In this document: piece after piece, positions 54,700-64,000 of the stretch
Layout: every line of letters starts with the position of its first letter
Numbering within the stretch: the first letter of the stretch is position 1
DNA from: Gordius sp. MW1
Lineage: Eukaryota > Nematomorpha > Gordioida > Gordea > Gordiidae
DNA: 64,000 nucleotides
Direction of reading: 5' to 3'
NCBI GenBank assembly: GCA_964036665.1
Contig: OZ038530.1
Location: 9,760,501 to 9,824,500, forward strand
Notes under the pieces: generated by a model
Told to the model about the DNA's origin: nothing
Database searches by the model: none
Seen by the model: only the letters and a program-made list of their open reading frames with translations
Program-made: the position numbers and the translations under genes

Positions 54700-55239
54700 C
54701 TTAGACATGCGTTTAAAATCTGCTAATAAAGCACCTTATGTGGGCTGGTAATATATTTCTAACCTCAAAAAGTGGTAAGTTGAGTTCTGTTTTCATACTA
54801 TTGTATAGGAATCGAGGTGATTTAAGGAGGTAAATATATCTAAAATGAGAAAAGCATTTGTCATAATAAGCCATACGAATCGGTCTGTAAACACATAAAT
54901 CTAAAGAAATGCCGAAAAAATATGTTAAGACATTAATATATTGCATATAAATTTATGTCATATAATTTTTTAATTAAATATTTTAGATTTTATGTCTAGC
55001 TTGTAAAAACTTTTTGAATGATCAATTTTCTGCATTTTAATAACCTGTAACCTCTCAATCTCAGTTTTGATAAATTTATGTCATTTAATTTTTTAATTAA
55101 ATATTTTAGATTTTATGTCTAGCTTGTAAAAACTTTTTGAATGATCAATTTTCTGCATTTTAATAACCTGTAACCTCTCAATCTCAGTTTTGCTCACAAT
55201 TTCCATACGGTTTCAAAAATATTTTAGAAAACGCTCGCA
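54700..55239. other. Tandem duplication of about 117 bp, no gene
   Basis: 54948-55064 and 55065-55182 are near-identical (shared TTTATGTCTAGCTTGTAAAA and AATAACCTGTAACCTCTCAA). Nothing coding is recognised. Confidence 0.7.
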
Positions 55240-57380
55240 CAAAACCACTTTTCACGCATGTGATATATATATGCGGCTTCAACGTTAATGAAGTAGAGAA
55301 GTGCAAAAAAAAGTTGTAAACCAACTATATTATAAAGTTTTATAAATCAAATTAACAGCCAGAATTCGTTATCAAACTCATTTTTTAGTCAATATTTATT
55401 TATAAGTGTACTTAAAATTGTGATTACATAAACACGGGCCAGGGCAATATTCGAATTGAAGCGAGACAATCATTTTATAGAGGGAGCAACAAAACATTGC
55501 TATTTAAAGGTTAATAATTTGCTAACTATATTTTGAGATTTCAGACTTGGGCTTATAAACATTTAAAGCAAAAGTCAATCTTGGTTGAAATTCCAAAATG
55601 AAATTTAAGATTTGACAAAATCCAGGACGATCCTTAATCGCTAAGCTAGCTCCTCTGGGTTACTCGACATCTATGATGTCGTTCTAACTTAAAATAATAA
55701 GCTGAATTACGCTAATTCACTTATATTTACTTTGGAAATTGGACATTTAGCGAGCTAAAGTTAGAGAATTTTAAGACAACACAAAAATACCATATTTAGT
55801 CTAAAATTTTGCATACTTAAAGACCTTTTGATTTTATCATATTTAGGTTTGATTAAAGCTATGATGTGATTTATATTAAAAACTAATTTAATTTGTTTGC
55901 TAATGAATCGGCTTCTTTAAATTCCGTAAAAGAAGGGACTTTTCAAAAAATAGTGTCCAATCATAATGGGTTAAAAAGAAGAGAAATTTATCTTGATTAT
56001 TTCTTTAAACAACTATCTCAACTTCTAAAATAGAAGAGGAATTTTAAAAGTGTAACGTAAAAGAGTATCATGGTATTAAAAATGTCAACAACTACATCAG
56101 TTGATTTGCTGTACTAATATGGTTTTACTATTAGAGGTTATTCACACTTATTCTAATTCTAAATAGTATTATAATTCTCAAAATTTTTTCTAATAGGGTA
56201 ATTTCTAATTGTTATTCTCAAATAAAATGTTTTATATAAATAAAAGGTATAAAATATATTTTTACTAATTTATATTAAGAAACAAGTTTTTAAACTCTAA
56301 AGCTGTCATTCAATTTTTTGGCAGGATTTATTAGCAAGTAATAATCAGTTTATAATTTTGTTTTCATTTAACTAATTCTTAAAAATATGGTTAATGATTA
56401 TATAGGATAAATAGTTGCTTTAAAATACTTATTTTAATTAATATTTGTGGGGTGGTTGGGGGAGGGTACTTAAAAGTTTAAGAACCATCTTTAAAAACTA
56501 AACTCAAATTATTTTTTTATTGTGAGTTTTCTACATAAAATAGTAAGAGATCTTATATGTATAAACATATTTTCTGTAAAAATACAGCTCTTTGATAAGA
56601 GGATGCTCATATTTAGAGAAAAGGTCAAAACACAATTGCAATGTATTCAATTAAAAAGACCCCATATCAGCTATTAGCTTATTTAGGTTGACCTGTCTTA
56701 GATACAGATGACATATGAAGATGTTAATATACTGTTGGATGCATCTAACAACAATTTGTTTTATCACTACAAATTTCTAAGTACAAAAATACTTCAAGTT
56801 AACTGTATCAAATTTGATATTTATAGATTATTAATCCTTACGTTTAAGTTAATTTTAGAAACTTAGAATTTGGTCAAGTATTTGCTGTTTAGTTTTGGCT
56901 GATGTTTCATATTAATCAGTATGAATGGCATCGTTAAGATATAATTGCTGAAGAATCATTATCAAAAGTGTAGGGCTATATTATTTTAAGTTAAATAAAA
57001 AATTAAAGATTAAAATAAATTATGATATTTAAGTTTTACAATTAATGGAATGAAATTTTGATTTTAATAATTTAATTTATCAACAAATAATAAGCAGCAT
57101 AAAATTTTATGCTTGAAAAATTTCATGATAGCAATTATCTATAAAAATTTACTGGGTGCAGGGTTTAGTTTCCAAACGCAATAATCTTAATGATGTGTAA
57201 TGAGCATGTCAACAAGTTTTGTGAGCGCCTTATCATCTTAATGTAGATTTAACAATAATATATCATTTAATTCTTACAATAATCTTTCAAAGCATCAGGT
57301 AAAGTTGCAGAAAATATTTTACATGACACACGCCTAAAAGATTTGGCTTTTATTTTTTAAATTCTGTTTCAAGCACAATA
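55240..57380 (-). pseudogene. Decayed duplicate of ZC3HC1 exons 2-4 and introns
   Basis: Colinear with 22100-23720 across exons, introns and flank. Exon 2 ends FSATLPDALKDYC-like; the following intron starts GTAAGAA and ends TTAAG, then DKALTKLVDMLITHH and a stop where the parent has E. Exon 4 (about 56860-57000) is more worn. Kept introns show a DNA-level segmental duplication, not a retrocopy. Exon 1 and most of the C3HC start are missing beyond about 57380. The stop and indels make it non-functional. Confidence 0.82.
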
Positions 57381-57800
57381 CGGAAATGAATAAAATACGA
57401 ACAGAATTTAAAATTATAGATTATGAAAAATAAATGCTAAAAATATCACAATTACAAATACCTAACAATTCTTGGAAAAAGTATATTTACGGTCATTGTA
57501 TAGCTAAAGTTTGCCAATAGAAGGTTAATAAATTGGCTGTGTTACCTTGAATAAAATTCATAAATAGAAAATATATGAACCAAATATATAAACTTTTTGC
57601 GCATTAAATTAGCGGTTATATATTTAACACAAATGATTTAATAATAACAAGTGGAATCAATTCCTTTATGCAATATAGTAAATATCTATTCCATCGCCAC
57701 AAATATTAAAACTAATCATATTTATTATTCCTATTTGACTTGTGCCATTTTAAAGTATATTCCTTAAAAGTTGACTATTTCCAGATATAAACCTCATCTT

Positions 57801-57960
57801 TATAGGCGTAGTCACAGGGGGGGGGGGGCTGACGGAAAAAAATTTTTGAATGGAAAAACCCTTAAAAATTAAAAAAAAATTTAGGTTTTGCCCCCCCCCC
57901 TGATTGAACTTTTAAACGTTTCGCCCCCCCCCCCTAATTCAAAACCTGGCCACGCTCATA
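57801..57960. mobile_element. Degraded hAT-type MITE
   Basis: Aligns with the GGGCGTAGCC family: TATAGGCGTAGTCA at the left and CCTGGCCACGCTCATA at the right, with G and C runs inside. The 8-bp flanks (ctcatctt and cttatctc) match at six of eight. Confidence 0.6.
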
Positions 57961-58431
57961 CTTATCTCTAAAATAAAAAACAAATAATGAATTACTCACT
58001 TACCTACCTAGAAACTCTTCACAGTATCTTACCTACCTATACATAGTAATAGATCTTATATCAACATTTGAAAGTTTTTTTTCATCACATTTTTAAGCAT
58101 AAATTAAGTAAATAACAAAGAAGTCTAAATACTTTTTAAAGATTTTTTAAAGATTTTTAATACCTTACCAAAATTCGACACAGTTCCATAAATAACTAAA
58201 TACAATCTATCTTTAATTTTTAATAACAGATGTGCAATCTGAATTCCTCACCTTTAACTTTTAAATGTCATTTGCCAACCCCAAAATGAAAACTTTTATA
58301 GATTATGTCAAGAAAAATAGTTAAATACTAAAAAAGCTAGAATTTAATAGAAGGCACCATCTTTTTTTTAATATGACAATTGACAACCTCACCATGCCCA
58401 GTGTGCCATAAGATTATTGTGATAACAAAAC
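57961..58431. other. No gene recognised; 5' flank of the LINE
   Basis: AT-rich, possibly the 5' untranslated part of the retroelement that follows; no start of that element could be fixed. Confidence 0.35.
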
Positions 58432-61400
58432 TTGGACAGTATGTTGTCCATGACCCTCACAGCAATGGTTTGCCCAGCATCTAAGACCTTCCATTTACCT
58501 AAGCCCACAACACCCCTCGCAATACCCCCTAACAGTTATTTATATGACAATCCAACACCAACAATCATCCAAACAATATTTGGGCAAAAGATTTCATTTA
58601 CTTTCCAAAACCTAACACACTTAATAAGATCTAGGATCCCTAGGGGAGCAAGGGAAGCATTCAGCGACCTTCTTAATAGAATTCTCATAGCTATCAACAA
58701 AAACCTTGACAATCTAGGAGAGGGGAGAAATCTTTTTACCATATGTTTTTATACCTTATCAATACCACAACCTAAAATCGCCCAATTATCTAAGGTCACT
58801 AAAGGATCAATCCAAAGTTTTGACCCAAAAAAGCCATTTCTGCTTTCAAAAGAGCCACATAAGCCTAAGCCTTCATTAGATTTAATAGCTAAGGCAATAG
58901 CAAACAAAATAGATGCCCTGGAAATTAACTCAGCTTTCCGTATTCTGGGTTCTTCCGATTTGATTGCACCTTCTAGTAACGCCAAATACGATCTCCTCCT
59001 AGCTAAACAACCCGAGGGTGAAGCTACCGCCTCACTAAACTAAAGGAAACCCCACCAACCCCCATCATCGACTATTCTACTTTAGAAGTAACAAATGCAA
59101 TGGATTCCTTAGAAAAGATTCAGCAGCAGGTCAAGATGGAATTTGTCCCATTTTTCTGCAAGACCTAATTAAGCTCTATATAAACGGTTCACCAAGCTAA
59201 CTCAAGAATCTAACACATCTCTGCAACATTCTAATAACGGGACAATTACCTCCACAAATATCTCAACTTCTTTTTGGAGAAAAACTATTGGTGACGGCTC
59301 AATTCGTTCTATCCCTGGAGGGTCATTTTACGCAGAATAGCTTCCAAATTAATCACAATCCAAATTCGCGCCTCTTTGGCCCTTCTCCTCAACCAGTTAG
59401 GTTTCGGAATAAGAGGGGTTGTCCATACGGCCCAAGTTTACTTCGAATCATCACCACAGACAGATCTCTTAGTGAGACTCGACTTTAAAAACGCCTTTAA
59501 CAGTGCCGATAGGGTGGCGTTCATTGCATCCTTCCAGAAAGCATACCCACAATTTTACTCATCATAAGCCCTAAATAGTTGTGGCGCTCCATCATTTCTG
59601 CTGTTTGGGGACAAGATAATTCACTCCTCTAAAGAGATACAGCAAGGCGATACCCTAGGCCCAGCGTTTTTAGGCCTAGCTATACAAGGGATCATCCAGG
59701 TCTAACATTAAAAGCTTTTCTTGCAACCTATGGTACATGGACGACGGATTTTTGGTGGGCCCCGCAAATGAAATAAGTAAAATACCGTCGATTATTGAAT
59801 CTTTTTCAGATTCAAAAGGCCTCAAACTCAACCACCTAAAATCCGAAATTTACAGGAATATTTCAATAGATCCTTCCACACTCCTTTTTCCTGTCACTCT
59901 CTAACAGTTCAGCCACCTATGCGCACCGCTGGGTGGGCCCATACCTTCCCAACGATTTCTGGCCAAATTTCTAACTTATATAGAGGCCTTCAAACCTACC
60001 CTACAGAAACTCACCCCAAACCATGTATTCTTTTTGGCTAATATTTTTCTCTTAATCCCGAAAATAAATAACGCCTTGCGTGGATCACCTATCTTTGGCT
60101 GCCTCGAGCAATTAAATTTAATCGATCGAAACATTCAGACTTTATTTTGAAACCTGCTTAAATATAAATTTTAATCCAGTCCAATGGCTCCAAGCATCCC
60201 TCCCTTCTAAGAGTGGGGAAATTGGTATATGATCTCCGCAACAGAAATCATTAGCGGGTTTTATATCCTCGCGCATGAATATCGACCCCCTTATTTCTGC
60301 CATGACATCTTTCCAGACCCGCACCTCCAGGAGGCTCTCCACAGGTAGGGCCCGGACTAGCTCAAGTCAGCCGAACGACTCCTCGGAGTGACCCTAAAGG
60401 AATGGGACGTTCGCCTGATAGTAAGTTCCGTAGCTTTTCTCTCTGAACTTACCATACGGCCCAAGTTTACTTCGAATCATCACCACAGACAGATCTCTTA
60501 GTGAGACTCGACTTTAAAAACGCCTTTAACAGTGCCGATAGGGTGGCGTTCATTGCACCCTTCCAGAAAGCATACCCACAATTTTACTCATCATAAGCCC
60601 TAAATAGTTGTGGCGCTCCATCATTTCTGCTGTTTGGGGACAAGATAATTCACTCCTCTAAAGGGATACAGCAAGGCGATACCCTAGGCCCAGCGTTTTT
60701 AGGCCTAGCTATACAAGGGATCATCCAGGTCTAACATTAAAAGCTTTTCTTGCAACCTATGGTACATGGACGACCGATTTTTGGTGGGCCCCGCAAATGA
60801 AATAAGTAAAATACCGTCGATTATTGAATCTTTTTCAGATTCAAAAGGCCTCAAACTCAACCACCTAAAATCCGAAATTTACAGGAATATTTCAATAGAT
60901 CCTTCCACACTCCTTTTTCCTGTCACTCTCTAACAGTTCAGCCACCTAAGCGCACCGCTGGGTGGGCCCATACCTTCCCAACGATTTCTGGCCAAATTTC
61001 TAACTTATATAGAGGCCTTCAAACCTACCCTACAGAAACTCACCTCAAACCATGTATTCTTTTTGGCTAATATTTTTCTCTTAATCCCGAAAATAAATAA
61101 CGCCTTGCGTGGATCACCTATCTTTGGCTGCCTCGAGCAATTAAATTTAATCGATCGAAACATTCAGACTTTATTTTGAAACCTGCTTAAATATAAATTT
61201 TAATCCAGTCCAATGGCTCCAAGCATCCCTCCCTTCTAAGAGTGGGGAAATTGGTATATGATCTCCGCAACAGAAATCATTAGCGGGTTTTATATCCTCG
61301 CGCATGAATATCGACCCCCTTATTTCTGCCATGACATCTTTCCAGACCCGCACCTCCAGGAGGCTCTCCACAGGTAGGGCCCGGACTAGCTCAAGTCAGC

Positions 61401-61690
61401 CGAACGACTCCTCGGAGTGACCCTAAAGGAATGGGACGTTCGCCTGATAGTAAGTTCCGTAGCTTTTCTCTCTGAACTTACTCAGGAAAACTCCTCTTTA
61501 ATTGGGCTTCTTCCAAGAGTGCATACGAATTGCTCGAAGCTATCCCGAGCAGGAATTTGTGACTCCATATGTCTGGGGAGAAGTTACGCATTACCATAGG
61601 CCTCCGTCTCGGTTGTGAAATCGTATCCCCTTTCTTATGCGATCTATGCAAACAGCCGGCTCAACCCAATGGTCATTGTTGAATCGGCAG
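58432..61690 (+). pseudogene. LINE-type (non-LTR) reverse transcriptase element
   Basis: The N-terminal part 58432-59043 (203 codons) includes IPRGAREAFSDLLNRIL and NSAFRILGSSDLIAPSSNAK, the segment before the RT in a family common in invertebrates. RT motifs follow in broken frames: LALLLNQLGFGIRGVVHTAQ, LLVRLDFKNAFNSADR, IQQGDTLGPAFLGLAIQG, LWYMDDGFLVGPANEIS. Near 61580-61675 comes EKLRITIGLRLGCEIVSP with a Cys-rich end (CDLCKQP). No endonuclease domain was recognised. Multiple stops and a 1029-bp internal tandem duplication; the Gypsy element begins near 61727. The family name is not known to me. Confidence 0.8.
59423..61480 (+). repeat. 1029-bp tandem duplication within the LINE
   Basis: Unit 1 is 59423-60451, unit 2 60452-61480. 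I count about five substitutions between them. The unit starts in the RT finger region (CCATACGGCCCAAGTTTACT) and ends in the thumb region. A recent duplication or a collapsed-haplotype join would both look like this. Confidence 0.9.
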
Positions 61691-61726
61691 TAAAAGCTGT
61701 TTTTATTAGGTGGATAGGGCTTTATA

Positions 61727-64000
61727 TGCACATAACGAAGGACACATAACGAAGGACATATATAAAAGTAATAATCAAATAAGAGATACTAAGTACGGTG
61801 CAACTAATGTGTATTCAAATGGCGTATAATCAAATGCCTGTAACCGCGCTCAAGGTATTCAAATTGCAACCTTCAATATAATCGTGCAGGCTATAACATC
61901 TCTACCCCCTTAAGTTATTCCATATCTTTCTACAGGTTTTCGTATTCGTGTTGATCGCCGGACGGTTAATTCGGGTGAGGGTATTGATGATTGTGGGGAG
62001 TCCATAGGCTGGAGTAGGGGTTAGAGCGTGGGTGTGATGGGAACTGGTATATTATCACTAACTTCATCATGTGGTAGCTTGAGTTGTTGCGGAATTGTGG
62101 CGTTAAGTAAGTCACTGGGTTCATTTACTGGCAGATTACCCGGTATTTCGTTCGAAATGTCAGCCCATAGTTCTCCATTGTTTTGTTTGTCTGCGTTATC
62201 TAAAGACTTCCTAATATGATCACCATGTCTTTTCCATAATGCCCCATTATCCATTTCCACCATGTACGATACTGGACCTAAGATTTTTACTATTTTTCCT
62301 GTTACCCATAAGTTTTCATTAGTTGTGAAGGTTCTAACCCACACTTTATTTCAAATTATAAATTTCCGTTTGATGGGTGCCAACTCGTCTCTGTCAAGAC
62401 CAGATACATGTGGTTTGAGTAAATTTAATGGGCCAATAGATTGTATCTTGATTAATAGATTAGCAGGAGTTAATCCAGTCGTTGGATGAATGGTATTCCT
62501 ATAAGAAAACAGAAAGTTATATAATTTATCATTTTTAAAATTCCTAGTTTAGTTCAAAAACTTCTTAAATGTTCGGACAAAACGTTCTGCTTCGCCGTTG
62601 AATCATGGATGATAGGGACTGGAATATGCATTATGAATATTATTTGTTTTGCAGTATGTTTTAAATTCGGCGCTTGTCAATTGAGGTCCATTGTCTGTAG
62701 CCAGGGTTTTAGGTACTCCGAACCTTGAGAAAATAGCTTCGAGAGCGTTTATGGTGCTTGACGTTGTTATCGTTGTCATAGGAATCACCTGCCATTTACT
62801 GTAGGCGTCAATTAAAATTAAATAATAACACCCATTAATTGGTCCACAAAAATCGGCATGTAACCTAGACCATGGTTTTCCAGGGTTTTCCCATTTTTGA
62901 GCTAATTCTGTTGCACCAGTAAACCAATGTTGACAATCCGTACAGTTTTTAACATAACCTTCTATATCCTTATCAATACTTAGATACCAGTGATGTTGAC
63001 GAGCCAAGATTTTTGAACAACTCATGCCTGGGTGTCCTAGGTGGATTAGTTTCAAAATAGTTTGCCTTAATCCATGAGGAATAATAATCCGGTATCCTCA
63101 AAATATGCAGCCTTTTAAGGTGGTGAGTTCTCTCTGTCGTTGTTGGTAAATTACTAGGTCTGGAGTAACTTTCTATGGCCAGCCATGGAGTACATAGTTA
63201 TAGACTTGTCCCAGGATAGGATCTTTACGAGTATGACGCTCTATGTCGGCGGATGTAATGGGGAAATGTTGGAATGGTTCTTCATAAATGGTGTGTATAT
63301 CATCTTCTTCTCCTTGTTCTAGCGTTTATTCCGATTGTATCGGAAGTCTGGATAACATATCAGCTTGTGTATTTTCCTTGCGAATTTCTTATTTTATGGT
63401 GTATTGATAAGAGTTGTTAACAAGGTCCATTTCTGAAGTCTCGCCGTAACGCCTTGTGATATATTTTTATTCGGGTTGAATATTGATATTAATGGTTTGT
63501 GATCTGTAAGTAATGTGAAATGGAGGCCATATAAATATTCCTTAAATTTATTAAAAGCATAAATGATGGCTAAAGCTTCTTTTTTAATTTGGCTATAATT
63601 TCTTTCAGCAGCGTTAAGGGTGCGGGACGCAAAAGCAATAGGGTGCTGATAACCTTTAATTTCGTGGGAAAGTACTGCGCCGAGTCCCTCAGATGAAGCA
63701 TCAGTCGAGAGGTAACTCAGGGTTAAAATGTTTTAATATCGGGGCCTTGATAATGGCTTTTTTAATGTTATTGAATGCATTTGTACAGTCTATGGACCAG
63801 TTCCAAGATACCGTTTTTTAGCAGGTTATAAAGAGGTTGTGCTAAAGAAGAAAATTTTTTTATGAATTTCCCTTAGTATGTTGCCATGCCTAAAAAGGAT
63901 TGTAATTCTTTTATTTTAGTTGGGGCTGGTGCTGCTAAAATTTCTTTAGTATTCTTGTCAGTGGTAAAAATTCCGTCTTTACTAATGGTATGTCCTAAAT
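61727..64000 (-). mobile_element. Ty3/Gypsy retrotransposon, partial, runs off the right edge
   Basis: Minus-strand order from right to left: the start of reverse transcriptase and RNase H (about 63400-64000), integrase with the HHCC site (HLGHPG to CTDCQ) and DDE motifs (HADFCGP, ATDNGPQL) at 62603-63055, a tail to about 62021, then a purine-rich tract and a probable LTR (right edge 61898, TGTTATAG on the minus strand; left edge near 61727 not fixed). It differs clearly from the Gypsy at 30268. Several breaks; older than that one. It may have landed in the LINE. Confidence 0.85.

Overview
The window looks like nuclear DNA of an AT-rich, transposon-dense invertebrate animal. It has spliced genes, very short introns (35-40 nt in one host gene and in two transposase families), and hAT, Mutator-like (MULE), mariner, piggyBac-like, Ty3/Gypsy and LINE-type elements. 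There are no bacterial operons. I cannot name the species.

One host gene can be built with confidence. It is a ZC3HC1/NIPA-type gene (nuclear-basket BIR-like zinc-finger protein) on the minus strand, with twelve exons between 23869 and 6901. The splice phases agree at every junction and the model gives 567 codons plus a stop. Its first intron (23750-23815) has the ends and branch point of a U12-type AT-AC intron. Its two largest introns hold a nested pair of hAT elements (19431-21390) and a palindromic minisatellite/tRNA-like repeat complex (12395-16590). A decayed DNA-level duplicate of the 5' half of the gene lies at 55240-57380.

The rest is mobile DNA. At 27-43 kb there are three copies of a MULE family (MULE-1) that carries a tRNA-like module; two of them have perfect 9-bp target duplications. 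A FLYWCH-type MULE gene (MULE-2) is split by a young Gypsy element, whose 5' LTR is itself split by a MULE-1 copy. Two hAT remnants, a piggyBac-like element inside the third MULE-1 copy, an inverted integrase fragment, a hAT MITE and an OTU-protease exon follow. From 43 to 55 kb there are head-to-head MULE-2 copies, a 942-bp perfect-ended hairpin element and a 5.5-kb imperfect palindrome of MULE-2 and mariner copies. From 58 to 64 kb there is a LINE-type reverse transcriptase with a 1029-bp tandem duplication, then a second Gypsy element running off the window.

Inverted duplication recurs at many scales, from 49-bp arms to several kb. Most of the arms are diverged, which argues against an amplification or assembly artefact. 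The strongest leads are the U12 intron, the tRNA-carrying MULE family, a hammerhead-ribozyme-like core between inverted arms at 4451-4643, and the repeated head-to-head MULE palindromes.
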